A DNA stretch of 64,000 bases from Notolepis coatsorum (GCA_963971535.1 OZ020593.1:42191766-42255765), one strand, 5' to 3'. Counted from the stretch's first letter, positions 31,100 through 42,965 are shown. The notes: generated by a model from the sequence alone, not told the origin. A program made the numbers and translations.

Positions 31100-33330
31100 C
31101 CGAGCGAGAGCCATCGGCCGACAAATATACCCCGCTGAGGCCCCCCACAACCAACAGATCAGGGAGGACCGAGCCCCCCCGACCCCCCCTAATGGAGGGC
31201 ACCCCCCCTATTGGGGGATCACGGGAGGGCGACGGACCCGACCGTGCGAAGAGGCACTCAAGCAACTCAACGCACAGGGTGAACAGACCGTGGCCTGACC
31301 CCACGACCACCCACACGCACAACCCGCATGCCACCCGGGAACGAACGGAAGGAACGACCTCGTTACTGCCCCCAGAAATCACGGGGTCAAAAGCAAACCC
31401 AACCCCGTGGCAAGGCCGTAGCAGCGGAGCGCGAAGGAAGACCCAGACCCACCAAAGGGACTGGACCCCCTGGAAAACGGGGGCCCGGAGAAGTCCATGA
31501 TGCCAGCATCAAGACCCCACCAGGTGGTCACCTAGTGACCCCGCCCCCCACATTCGGACAAAGGCCCCTCACAAGAGCGGGCCCTGTCCCCCCAATAGCA
31601 CAACGCCTGGCACACTGCAGGACAGACAGCCAGCATGGCCGTAAGAACCAAAGGCTTACCACGGAAGCAGGCAGCGCACCGGGGAAAACCAGGCAACAGG
31701 CTGTAACCCGAGCCTGGAGTACTGCGGACGAGACAGGCGACAGAGGGGTCAGCTGAAACAGCCGCACCGGCGGAAGGGGCGTATGCTGGCGTTGTTGACC
31801 ACCATGACAAAGCCTCCCTCAATGAGGCAGCGAAGGCTGACACGATTGGCAGACGTCATGAACGTGCAGGGGCACACTCAACCGGGCAACCCGGGAGTTG
31901 ACACTGCACCAACACACCAGAGAACCAACCACCCAGACGTTACCCTATGCGGTGGTTGGTCCCATAACCCCTCAAGAAAAAACTCCAAAACGTACCTGCG
32001 GGCACTACCGCAGTACAAGTGTTTCAGTTTCCAACAGGGTTATCCCAGGCCTACGGGTCGACGAAACATTACTTCGGACCGGGCCCGGCGATACGGGGAG
32101 CACAGGGTCCCCCGAGGAGGTCAAAGACTACCCCAACAGGCCCCTCTTCGCCATGCGTAAGAGAAGAGCGAAAAGAATGGAGAACCAGCCCCAAGCACCC
32201 CGTACTTGGTATTCCCAGGAGGTCTCCCAACCAAGTACTAACCAAGACCAACCTGCGTAGCAGCCGAGATCTGACGAGATCGGGCGTGTACAGGTTGGCA
32301 CGGCCGTAAGCCATTACGACAGTGCAGAGTACTATGTACCCACAAGGGTCTCCATAGCGCCTAACCCTGTGACACCCGGACCGACCTGGCATTTCTCCCC
32401 CTGGAAATAGCCCAAGTCCCTCAGGGTACCAGAACAGCAGATCTGCATCCCCGGCGGACAACGGGTTTAACTGATCCGGACCAGCGTGACCAGAACCAGT
32501 CCCGTGCCCTAACCACGCCGACATGCCAACTCCAGGAGAAGGGGCAGATATGCGTGTTGATCCTCAACATGAAAAGAAGGCACCACCCAGACGTTCGGTG
32601 CGAACCGCGCCCGGTGGCCCACCCCCAGGGCGTGAGACCCTTCTACGTATGTTCAGATCCATTCCGTCACCATCCCCCGATATGAACGAGAATCCGTCGA
32701 CAACCAACATAGGTCGTCGGAAGAGGAAAAACCCCCATCCCAGTTGCTTTATAAAAACACTGTTTTAACCCCAAGCAACCAAGGCGCGCCAGTCAGTTGC
32801 TTGATGTTCAACAGAACACCCCGAGCTAGCACTATGTGTGCGTCGGGCATATCCACATCAATAAACAGGCTATTTAGACCTTTCATTGAATCCCCAAAGC
32901 GCCCAGGGGAACGACAAGAGGGGTGTGATGCTTCCTAACCCCAACTCTTTTTAATAACAAAGAAAGAAGCATCAACAGCATAAACCCCAAGCTGCACAGC
33001 CGGGAGTAAAAACTGTTTACATTTTTACATCCAGTCACCCCTTACTTAGAGGGTTTAGACCGAAATTCCCCAGAAAGCCTTCCCACATGAGTTGTAGTAT
33101 GAAAAAGACATGTCAACTGTGAGTCACGTGACCAACTGACTCAAGTTTACACATAAAATCGAGCGTAGCAGACCCGTAAGCCCTACGCTCTAACCCGACA
33201 CTTTAACACCACAGACCTTACGTAAAGATCTAACTCACGGAAGCCGTCATCATAGCAACGTATATGCTATGACGGGGGGAAACCCCGCACACGACTCCTG
33301 TTTGTAATAGGAGCTGTGTCAGGACAACCC
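31100..33330 (-). other. Unrecognised GC-rich body of DIRS copy A
   Basis: Conserved with copy B and, more loosely, with copy C. Frames of 80-150 codons exist on both strands, but none resembles RT, RNase H or recombinase, and frame choice does not look selected. The 5S-like unit is embedded at 32193-32311. A C run of about 20 lies at 33332-33352. Confidence 0.5.
32193..32311 (-). rRNA. 5S rRNA-like sequence inside DIRS copy A (119 bp)
   Basis: On the minus strand it starts gcttacggccgtgcca and includes acacgcccgatctcgtc, gatctcgg, ggttagtacttgg, ttgggagacctcctgggaat. These match vertebrate 5S rRNA from base 1 to about 104, with a diverged last 15 bases (ending ggggtgctt). The length equals that of 5S rRNA. 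Internal promoter boxes A and C are recognisable with a few changes, and a T4 run lies about 20 bases downstream. It is in the same orientation as gag. It is probably a 5S-derived pseudogene carried by the element, not a host rRNA gene. Confidence 0.9.
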
Positions 33331-33425
33331 TCCCCCCCCCCCCCCCCCCCCCTCCCCCGCCAAGTCGTTGAACGGCTCGGCCCTGACTGGCTCAACAGGA
33401 AATGAGAAAAAATCCCCTTGACCAA

Positions 33426-34429
33426 TCAAGTGGGAAGGAGGGGTTTATTCAGCACCCCCTCACAAAAAAACCTTTTTATAAATCTAGCCAGCTGCGCGAT
33501 GTTAGAAGCAGCAGCCAGCGACTGTGTACCAGCGACAAATGACTGGTCACCCCAATATGCCAATCGCCTAGCCGATTTTCCTTGGAGAACCGGCTTGCAT
33601 AATGGCTCCCACACCACATCCGGACAGAGGAGAGCGGCCATCGGCCTATCAAGCCGTGGCACGCCCTCTCTCATACCTTCGACCAACCCCGCCACCCGCA
33701 TAACTGGTACGTAGGCGGGGGTAAGTCCCATGATGTGAGACACCACCTGGCCCCAACGAACATAGGCCCCCATTGAGGGGAAAAATGGGTAGACAACGTC
33801 CACCCCTCTCACCGGGCGACGCTGCCAGAGATGACCTATGAGATCATCGGGGGCAGGAGCAGGCAATGGCTGCGGCAGCGGCACGCCGTTTGCAGCGGCA
33901 GCTACCGCCATGAGCTCGGGGAACAAAGCCTGCAGTTCCCCCTGCTGACCTTCCTCCACCGAACCCGCATCCCTCACATGCAGCAGGCTTCGACCGGTTG
34001 AGGAGTCACAGTCTGATGTGGCTGATAGCAGGGCATCCTGTCGATGAGGCCGAGGTGGTTCCCCGACATCCTCGAACAAGGCGCCCCAAGGAGACATTTC
34101 TCCCCCCTCCAGTGTTACCTGGACAGGAGGGATACTCGTCTCCACAGGGCCTTCAAACAAGAATCCGTCCGACTCTTCCATGTAATCCTCAGTTTCCATC
34201 GGGCATGCAGAGACACCAACGATTCCCCGGAACCAGAGTCGGGATCAGGCCACCGCCGGGGCGGCGGCACCGATGCACCGGCTCCTCGGAGAGGCAAACT
34301 ACCCATTGGCTGTCTCCTGGGCTGGGCTGGCAACCACGAAAGTGGCAGCAGCCCCGCACCAGCGCGCACGACAGAGGCGGGAATGGAGAACTGCTTGTGA
34401 AGAGTGGGTCTACTCTCCGAGGTAGACAT
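33426..34429 (-). pseudogene. DIRS Gag-like protein, copy A (internal deletion)
   Basis: The N-terminal part (start at 34429, STSESRPTLHKQF) and C-terminal part (33426-34199) are in different frames. Relative to copy B a segment of about 142 bp is missing near 34215, which shifts the frame. The C-terminal half is homologous to the Gag at 59165-59908: shared landmarks are a PFFPSM/LFPPLA start, RVAGLVEGMREGVPRL versus RVKGLTTGCRPGVPWL, and KSARRLAYW versus ESARRVAVW. It would be the nucleocapsid-forming protein of the element. Confidence 0.85.
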
Positions 34430-34549
34430 TATGACTTAGATTTTCCTTTTTGAATAGTTATGAGAGAAGAAAAAAATAAGCACAATGTAAACACGTCTCA
34501 ACTTTCTTCAACTAGCAACACGTCAAGTGGGGATCTCCGAAGGCACTTC

Positions 34550-34736
34550 CTTGTGGTGAAAGCGAAGAAGGAGGCGAGTAGGTGGCCACACACCTGCTTA
34601 TGAAGGTAAGCTGATGAGGGGTGTGGTCAGATGAATATTGGGATAAAGGTACATTGTGGAATTTTATTCAGTGCACGTGCACAAGCGAGGTACAGTGCGT
34701 GAGTGACGCCGAGCGAGAGCCGTTACGATACAGAAC
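34550..34736. repeat. DIRS copy A inverted terminal repeat, right
   Basis: From cttgtggtgaaagcg to cgatacagaac. It pairs with the left repeat. On the minus strand it precedes gag and should contain the promoter. Confidence 0.9.
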
Positions 34737-35073
<337 letters not shown>

Positions 35074-35203
35074 GAAACATTACTTCGGACCGGGCCCGGC
35101 GATACGGGGAGCACAGGGTCCCCCGAGGAGGTCAAAGACCACCCCAACAGGCCCCTCTTCGCCATGCGTAAGAGAAGAGCGAAAAGAATGGAGAACCAGC
35201 CCC

Positions 35204-35322
35204 AAGCACCCCGTACTTGGTATTCCCAGGAGGTCTCCCAACCAAGTACTAACCAAGACCAACCTGCGTAGCGGCCGAGATCTGACGAGATCGGGCGTGT
35301 ACAGGTTGGCACGGCCGTAAGC
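35204..35322 (-). rRNA. 5S rRNA-like sequence inside DIRS copy B (119 bp)
   Basis: Duplicate of 32193-32311 with a single visible base difference (gcggcc for gcagcc). Same orientation and same context, so it was copied with the segment. Confidence 0.9.
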
Positions 35323-36435
35323 CATTACGACAGTGCAGAGTACTATGTACCCACAAGGGTCTCCATAGCGCCTAACCCTGTGACACCCGGACCGACCTGG
35401 CATTTCTCCCCCTGGAAATAGCCCAAGTCCCTCAGGGTACCAGAACAGCAGATCTGCATCCCCGGCGGACAACGGGTTTAACTGATCCGGACCAGCGTGA
35501 CCAGAACCAGTCCCGTGCCCTAACCACGCCGACATGCCAACTCCAGGAGAAGGGGCAGATATGCGTGTTGATCCTCAACATGAAAAGAAGGCACCACCCA
35601 GACGTTCGGTGCGAACCGCGCCCGGTGGCCCACCCCCAGGGCGTGAGACCCTTCTACGTATGTTCAGATCCATTCCGTAACCATCCCCCGATATGAACGA
35701 GAATCCGTCGACAACCAACATAGGTCGTCGGAAGAGGAAAAACCCCCATCCCAGTTGCTTTATAAAAACACTGTTTTAACCCCAAGCAACCAAGGCGCGC
35801 CAGTCAGTTGCTTGATGTTCAACAGAACACCCCGAGCTAGCACTATGTGTGCGTCGGGCATATCCACATCAATAAACAGGCTATTTAGACCTTTCATTGA
35901 ATCCCCAAAGCGCCCAGGGGAACGACAAGAGGGGTGTGATGCTTCCTAACCCCAACTCTTTTTAATAACAAAGAAAGAAGCATCAACAGCATAAACCCCA
36001 AGCTGCACAGCCGGGAGTAAAAACTGTTTACATTTTTACATCCAGTCACCCCTTACTTAGAGGGTTTAGACCGAAATTCCCCAGAAAGCCTTCCCACATG
36101 AGTCGTAGTATGAAAAAGACATGTCAACTGTGAGTCACGTGACCAACTGACTCAAGTTTACACATAAAATCGAGCGTAGCAGACCCGTAAGCCCTACGCT
36201 CTAACCCGACACTTTAACACCACAGACCTTACGTAAAGATCTAACTCACGGAAGCCGTCGTCATAGCAACGTATATGCTATGACGGGGGGAAACCCCGCA
36301 CACGACTCCTGTTTGTAATAGGAGCTGTGTCAGGACAACCCCCCCCCCCCCCCCCCCCCCACTCCCCCGCCAAGTCGTTGAACGGCTCGGCCCTGACTGG
36401 CTCAACAGGAAATGAGAAAAAATCCCCTTGACCAA

Positions 36436-37580
36436 TCAAGTGGGAAGGAGGGGTTTATTCAGCACCCCCTCACAAAAAAACCTTTTTATAAATCTAGCCA
36501 GCTGCGCGATGTTAGAAGCAGCAGCCAGCGACTGTGTACCAGCGACAAATGACTGGTCACCCCAATATGCCAATCGCCTAGCCGATTTTCCTTGGAGAAC
36601 CGGCTTGCATAATGGCTCCCACACCACATCCGGACAGAGGAGAGCGGCCATCGGCCTATCAAGCCGTGGCACGCCCTCTCTCATACCTCGACCAACCCCG
36701 CCACCCGCATAACTGGTACGTAGGCGGGGGTAAGTCCCATGATGTGAGACACCACCTGGCCCCAACGAACATAGGCCCCCATTGAGGGGAAAAATGGGTA
36801 GACAACGTCCACCCCTCTCACCGGGCAACGCTGCCAGAGATGACCTATGAGATCATCGGGGGCAGGAGCAGGCAATGGCTGCGGCAGCGGCACGCCGTTT
36901 GCAGCGGCAGCTACCGCCATGAGCTCGGGGAACAAAGCCTGCAGTTCCCCCTGCTGACCTTCCTCCACCGAACCCGCATCCCTCACATGCAGCAGGCTTC
37001 GACCGGTTGAGGAGTCACAGTCTGATGTGGCTGATAGCAGGGCATCCTGTCGATGAGGCCGAGGTGGTTCCCCGACATCCTCGAACAAGGCGCCCCAAGG
37101 AGACATTTCTCCCCCCTCCAGTGTTACCTGGACAGGAGGGATACTCGTCTCCACAGGGCCTTCAAACAAGAATCCGTCCGACTCTTCCATGTAATCCTCA
37201 GTTTCCATCGGGCATGCAGAGACCAACGCATCCTCGCTGGTCTCCAGCAATTCCCCAAACCCAGGCCGTTCGCGCCTGCAGGACACCATCTTGCGACGTG
37301 AACGGGCAGACGTGAAAAGTTTGCGTCGCAAATCCTCCGGAACCAAAGGAACCGGCCGCTCACGAACGGACGATTCCCCGGAACCAGAGTCGGGATCAGG
37401 CCACCGCCGGGGCGGCGGCACCGATGCACCGGCTCCTCGGAGAGGCAAACTACCCATCGGCTGTCTCCTGGGCTGGGCTGGCAACCACGAAAGTGGCAGC
37501 AGCCCCGCACCAGCGCACACGACAGAGGCGGGAATGGAGAACTGCTTGTGAAGAGTGGGTCTACTCTCCGAGGTAGACAT
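36436..37580 (-). pseudogene. DIRS Gag-like protein, copy B (frameshift)
   Basis: Starts at 37580 (STSESRPTLHKQF) and includes the basic segment PEDLRRKLFTSARSRRKM that copy A lacks. A missing T near 36687 (cataccTcgacc versus cataccTTcgacc in copy A) shifts the frame, so the C-terminal part lies in another frame (36436-36828). Copy A and copy B thus have different single lesions. Total coding length is about 380 codons. Confidence 0.85.
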
Positions 37581-37887
37581 TATGACTTAGATTTTCCTTT
37601 TTGAATAGTTATGAGAGAAGAAAAAAATAAGCACAATGTAAACACGTCTCAACTTTCTTCAACTAGCAACCCGTCAAGTGGGGATCTCCGAAGGCACTTC
37701 CTTGTGGTGAAAGCGAAGAAGGAGGCGAGTAGGTGGCCACACACCTGCTTATGAAGGTAAGCTGATGAGGGGTGTGGTCAGATGAATATTGGGATAAAGG
37801 TACATTGTGGAATTTTATTCAGTGCACGTGCACAAGCGAGGTACAGTGCGTGAGTGACGCCGAGCGAGAGCCGTTACGATACAGAAC

Positions 37888-38040
37888 ATACTATATGAAG
37901 GTTGAAATGGAACTTGAAAGGATATTTTAAAAGGAGTCTGTGTTACAAGGGCTTTTAGTTCTATACACATTATGTTTGCGAAAGAGGATCCATTATAGAA
38001 CATTGTGACATCATAAAACGTTACAACAAATCCTCATACT

Positions 38041-38042
<2 letters not shown>
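37888..38042. repeat. Flank of DIRS, second copy
   Basis: Near-identical to 34737-34892, including catactatatgaaggttgaa. Confidence 0.9.
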
Positions 38043-38138
<96 letters not shown>

Positions 38139-38139
38139 T
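38043..38139. repeat. (ATA)n microsatellite, copy 2
   Basis: About 32 units; counterpart of 34893-34996. Confidence 0.95.
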
Positions 38140-39272
38140 AAAAGATTATCCACGCAGCGACCATGGCAGCTACTAGTGAAAGTGAGTGGGAGTATATGCT
38201 CGGGTAAGGAACATATCCAGTCAAATGTTCTACAAAACGTATTACTTTAAGTGCATGTATTTGCATGTGCAATATGAGCACACAGTCGCTAAGCTATGGA
38301 TATTATAGTTACATTGTATGGAACTTCATGGGGAAAGCTATGGTACCCATTTTCTAGCAAACCTTTACATCCAGGTGACACAACAAATCCATGGGTTCTT
38401 TCTTTGCTGTGAGATCTTTTAATGCATTTAAAAAATATATTATTTACTTCAATTAATTTAAGAAAATACATGTGCCTCTCAAATGTACTCTGGCAGTTTA
38501 CAATCAAGAACACTGAATTGCAGCTTTAGGATAGAGAGGTGCATGTTCACAAATATGTATTGACCTGTCCTGGAATACAGGAATAACACATCAGCTTTCC
38601 CCTTTAAATGGTAAATTCAGGATTTTTAACCCATAGTCCAATTTTCTACTCATGTCATGATGCTGTTTTAGGCTAGAATCTCAGCACAATCCATGCTGCT
38701 TAACCAGCTCCCCCTTAGTTAGCCACAAACTAATGTAAAGGTAATGGGGCCACTGTAAAAAGCACTTAAACATACTTGAAAACACAAATCTTTTCTTTGG
38801 ATTAGGCACCATGGATTAGTTTCCAACATTTATTTGAGGACCTGTACATACTGAGGCATGGTTCCATTACTTTACATTTGTTTTGTAAATAGCGTTCTAA
38901 CTAACCAGAGCTTCTTTCTAATTAATTATCTATATGAATCTAAAGCTATAAATAGACAATATCAGCTGAGCCTTGCAGTGCCTACTGTATACTGATTACT
39001 GAAGAACAGGACTCCATGTCTTCGTGTGGAGGGGTGAAACCTATAGGGAAAACACTGACATCATGACTAATGGCCCCATACACACGGATATTGTTGAAAA
39101 GGTAGTATTTTCTCTGCAATCAGGACCGCAGAGAGCTCTCAGGAGAGTTTTAGGTCATGCATCAAGTAATTTCATGTGAGAGTTTTTGCCTTGTTGTGAG
39201 GACAGAGAGATTATCCAAAACATTGTTGGTGTGGACAGGATTTCTTCTTTTATATGAAGTTGAGAAGGCGGT
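38140..39272. other. Unassigned DNA; end of the duplicated unit
   Basis: 38140-38925 is present once. 38926-39003 repeats 34993-35073. No gene is seen. Confidence 0.55.
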
Positions 39273-39395
39273 GGTGCAAGAAGTACACAGTTCCTTTACT
39301 TAAGTAAAATTAGAAATACCCAGATAAATGAGTAATCTGGTAAAAGTAAAAGCCCTCCATTCAAATTATACTTAAATAGAATTAGAGAAGTATTT
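39273..39395. mobile_element. MITE fragment (fish 'aagtactcagatcctttacttaag' type)
   Basis: gcaagaagtacacagttcct, ttacttaagtaaaa and gtaaaagccctccattcaaa match a very common fish short DNA repeat. Ends not defined. Confidence 0.45.
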
Positions 39396-39415
39396 GCTAT
39401 TGAATATACTATCTA

Positions 39416-39515
39416 CTACTGGCTCACACACATCAACAGATGCAGGAAAAATCAGGAAAACTGGAAGAAACTGCTGCTCTGCTCGGGCTCAAAATAAACT
39501 CATCCAAAACTCTTT
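39416..39515 (+). pseudogene. LINE reverse transcriptase scrap
   Basis: About 33 codons: [20 protein letters not shown]-type peptide (the open frame shows [20 protein letters not shown]), the segment after the catalytic motif in fish LINE RTs. It is joined in frame to the gypsy sequence that follows. Confidence 0.55.
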
Positions 39516-40857
39516 CCACTATCCCTCCAATATATCATGATCTAGAGGCTGTTTTTAGCAAACAACATGCTCTCTCCCTGCCACCCCATCGTCTTTACGA
39601 CTGTGCCATTGACCTGCTTCCAGGAGCCCCGCTCCCCGCTAGTCGCTTGTTCAACCTCTTGCGCCCGGAGAGGGAGTCCATGGAGAAATATGTCCAGAGT
39701 CCCTGGCCTCAGGCATTATCACCCCCTCCTCCTTTCCTGTCGGCGCTGGGTTTTCTTTTCGTTTCTAAGAAGGATGCTTCCCTTCGCCCCTGTATTGACT
39801 ACCGTGGCCTCAACAACATCACGGTCAAGAACAAGTACCCTCTACCGTTGATTAACCCCTGCAAGGTGCCACCATTTTTACAAAGCTGGACCTCAGGAAT
39901 GCCCATCACCTTGTCCGTATCCGGGAGGGGGACGAATGGAAGACAGCCTTTAAGACGCCGCTCGGTCACTTTGAGTACAAGGTAATGCCCTTTGGGTTGA
40001 CCAACGCCCCTGCTGTCTTCCAGGCCCTTGTAAATGACGTTCTCTGTGATGTCCTGAACCGCTCTGTTTTTGTGTATTTGGATGACATTTCAATTTTTTC
40101 CCCCCGCTCTATGGAAGAGCACGTCCAGCATGTCCGCCGGGTCCTCCAACGCCTGCTGGAGAACAAGTTATTCGTCAAGGCAGAGAAGTGCGAGTTCCAC
40201 GTCTCCTCCATCGGGTTCCTCGGCTACATAATCGAGGGCAGCCAGATCCGGGCGGACCCAGAGAAGATCAAGGCAGTGCTGGACTGGCCCAGGCCCACCA
40301 ACGTCAAGCAGCTCCAACGCTTCCTGGGGTTTTCGAACTTCTTTCATCAGGGACTACAGCCGGGTCGCCGCACCCCTCACCCAACTCACTTCGCCCTCCG
40401 TGTCCTTCGTCTGGTCCGATAAGGTGGACTCCGCCTTCTCCGAGCTGCGTAGGCGCTTCACCCGGCCGAGGTCAACTACGATATTGGGAACCTGGAGCTC
40501 CTGGCGGTCAAGCTGGCCTTGGAAGAATGGAGACACTGGCTGGAGGGTTCCGAGATCCCCTTCCTTGTCTGGACGGACCATAAGAACCTCGCCTACATCC
40601 AGATGGCCAAGCGCCTGAACTCCCGCCAGGCTCATTGGGCGCTGTTCTTCGGTCGGTTCAACTTCACCTTGACCTACAGGCCTGGTTCCAAGAACGCTAA
40701 GCCAGACGCTCTCTCCCGGCAGTTTGTCCCCGAAGGGGTTCTCTCTCACCCAGACACCATCCTCCCCTCCTCCTGTTTGGTGGCTTCCGCCACCTGGGAG
40801 ATCCAGTCCGTCCATGAGCCCATCTCCCGTTTCCAAAATGCATTACAGACTGTTTGA
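39516..40857 (+). pseudogene. Ty3/gypsy pol remnant (RT and RNase H)
   Basis: Starts at [20 protein letters not shown] (before RT). It continues with [38 protein letters not shown], the catalytic [10 protein letters not shown] (40070-40100), and [15 protein letters not shown]. RNase H follows with [20 protein letters not shown] and KPDALSRQF (about 40700). Frames change near 39870 and 40350-40480, and the integrase is missing. It is less decayed than the copy at 15500-18120 and of the same broad family. The hAT fragment begins immediately after. Confidence 0.9.
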
Positions 40858-41344
40858 AAAAGCTGTTTTGCTATGATAATTGGTAATGAAATATCAAAAT
40901 AATGTTCAATAAGATGTACTTGTGTTGTGTTTAATAAATTGTTTTATTCAGAACACAAATAATGTTACCAGTACAGTTACCAGTTACCAGTACAGTCACT
41001 CAGTAGCTATGTGACATGGCTTGACTCAATCAGTCCAATCTCTACTTCTCCTTCTTCCACCAGTCACTCAGGCAGACCAGCTTGTTCACATTGGCTGGTG
41101 ACAAACTAGCTCTCTTCTTCTGTACAATATGGCCTGATAAAGAGAACAGTCTCTCGCATGGGACAGTTGAGGCAGGGGTCCCCAAGTACTTCAGGGCAAT
41201 GTGGGCCAGTTTACCATAGACAGCAGTGTGGTCTGACCACCACTTCAGTGGACACTGATCCAAGCTGGCACTTGGCTCTACCTTGTACCTCTCCACAGCA
41301 TTGCGCACTGGTGTGTCGTCATCCGACTCCGACGCTGATCCCAT
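40858..41344 (-). pseudogene. hAT transposase C-terminal fragment
   Basis: The minus-strand frame 41042-41344 carries the hAT dimerisation domain: CPLKWWSDHTAVYGKLAHIA, KYLGTPASTVPCERLFSLSG and LSPANVNKLVCLSDWW. It resembles ZBED-type hAT proteins. The catalytic part and zinc finger are absent. The AT-rich 40858-41041 is its 3' region. Confidence 0.88.
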
Positions 41345-41383
41345 CAGTAGAAGGGCTGTTTTCCCATTTAATTAACGTTATTA

Positions 41384-42121
41384 CCGTAAATCCTCTAATA
41401 GTGGAGGGTACTCGAATAAAGGACGTGCCTCTTATCCTATAAGCCGGGGGTTTGATACATGGAGACAAATACAGGCCAGCTTCCAATACAAGGTCGCAAA
41501 AAAAAGTATATTTTTTATTTTTCGTGCCGTGATATAGAATGAGATAAACTCTTGCCAATGCAAATTAAGTGCTGCCTCCCGCTACACTGACTACATTAAC
41601 GTTTCCCTCGCGTTGGCGTTAGCTAACGTTGTCATATCTAGATCTGTGGTGTCGGCTGGATGACGTTGGCTTTGTTTTGCAAGCGTTAGTTAACGTTCGC
41701 TATCTATATGGCGTTGGCAGGTGGGGCTGGCGTTGTCCAGTTGGCATTACAGATCATGATGGCTATGATAGCGTTAGCTAAAGCTACTGCATGTTACTGT
41801 ATCAATGCAACTCGATTCGACTGAGGTAGTCAAGAAGGTACCACACGCTAAAACGGCCCCCGGACCCCGCAACCTATAGACAGTTCCAACTTCAGTGTGT
41901 GAATTACGTTAATCCACCACAGTTTCACCCTGACAAAGCAAATACTCATGTGATCTGTATATGTTTATGTCTAAATAAAATCAATCAATCAATCACAATT
42001 ACAATTGGCCAGTTTGTGAAATTAAGGCATGCCTCTTATATAAGCCCCTCTCTAATAAAGGCCTGGTGCTCTATGCAGCTGAGGTAAATACAAGACCCGT
42101 CCTATATTTGAGGATTTACGG
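41384..42121. mobile_element. TA-flanked MITE (738 bp, Tc1/mariner-like)
   Basis: Ends ccgtaaatcctc and gaggatttacgg are inverted, with TA on both sides (41382-41383, 42122-42123). The flanking sequence cccatttaattaacgttatt is repeated at about 42168-42187, where it runs straight into aagctaac without the element, giving an empty-site paralogue. Inside are a (TCAA)n LINE-type tail near 41975-41995 and gttagctaacgtt palindromes. No transposase. Confidence 0.85.
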
Positions 42122-42123
42122 TA

Positions 42124-42860
42124 AGCTAACGTTAGCTAGTCGTCGGACATAACGTTAGCTCTGTTTTCCCATTTAATTAACGTTATTAAGCTAACATTAG
42201 CTAATCGTCGGACATAACGTTAGCTCCCCAGGCTACTCCGCAGTCAGGACAGAAGAATAGGATAAGGATGTGACATCGGTAAACAAGCCGCAAGCCGGTA
42301 AACAAGCCCCCCCCCCCCCCCCCACACACAGTCACACACAGAGTAATTCGACCAGGTATACATCAGCTAATGTAATTGGCTCCCAGACCCAACTTTGAGA
42401 ATAGATTAATGGCGGTAATTCTTTTATCGCGCGAGAAGAGTCCGCCGTTAAGGCCCGGCCTTAAAAAAAAGTTTAAAAACACATTGGAATTTGTTGCTTA
42501 TTCAATCATCAAAGCCACCTTGAAATATGTGTAATGCTAAAACAAATCCCGGGGCCTTGTGCACACAGCTGCGTTTTATAAGCTTGAGCAACATTCCTCT
42601 ATTTTAGTCCAAAATGAGAAACATGACTTGATGCTCATATAGCATAGTGAAAACAAATTGTGTGGGGTCAATGTGTCTCAAGTTAATATCTTACAGGAGA
42701 ATGAAACTGGCCTTTGTTCAGATATTTCAATACTAATAAGTGAATCCTTATCTGAAAAATTTTCTGTTTTAAATGTCGTTAGTTTTCATTTTGCATTGCA
42801 GTTGTTGCCCAGGGTTCACTTCCACTCCAATCTTTGCCAGTGCCTTGGTCAGGGGAACTG
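42124..42860. other. Unassigned DNA with gttagctaacgtt repeats
   Basis: Two diverged copies of a unit of about 70 bp (ctgttttcccatttaattaa ... gtcggacataacgttagct) at about 41355-42160 (split by the MITE) and 42160-42230. A C run of about 18 is at 42307-42323. Confidence 0.5.
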
Positions 42861-42869
42861 ACAGGAGTG

Positions 42870-42965
42870 TACATATCTTTGATGGTGGGAGGAAACTGGA
42901 GTACCTGGAGGAAACCCACAAAGACACAGGGAGAACATGCAAACTCCACACAGAAAGTACCTGGA
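42870..42965. mobile_element. SINE fragment, common fish type
   Basis: Contains gtacctggaggaaacccaca and gggagaacatgcaaactcca, matching the SINE body at 13741-13800. Confidence 0.6.

Larger units (their letters stand above)
30763..34736 (-). mobile_element. Non-autonomous DIRS-like retrotransposon, copy A (3974 bp)
   Basis: The element runs minus-strand. Its ends are inverted repeats of about 190 bp (30763-30971 and 34550-34736, about 95% alike beyond the first few bases). Just inside the left one is an internal complementary region (30998-31093). That region is the exact complement of the left terminus joined to that of the right terminus, the DIRS signature of circular intermediates. There is no flanking target duplication, as expected of tyrosine-recombinase elements. 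The only recognisable gene is gag; RT, RNase H and recombinase are absent. About 2.2 kb between gag and the internal complementary region (31100-33330) is non-coding apart from a 5S rRNA-like unit. Confidence 0.9.
35074..37887 (-). mobile_element. Non-autonomous DIRS copy B, partial, tandem duplicate
   Basis: Begins abruptly at gaaacattacttcggac, equal to 32063 in copy A, and runs to the same right terminus (cgatacagaac). It lacks the left inverted repeat and internal complementary region. The same non-DIRS flank follows both copies, so B arose by tandem duplication of a genomic segment and not by transposition. The junction at 35071-35077 shows 3-4 bases of microhomology (gaa). Confidence 0.9.

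Noticed and set aside
31080-32524. Frames of 80-150 codons in the DIRS body, both strands
   Set aside because: No family motifs, frames on both strands are equally open, and one crosses the 5S-like unit; GC-rich non-coding sequence is the simpler reading.
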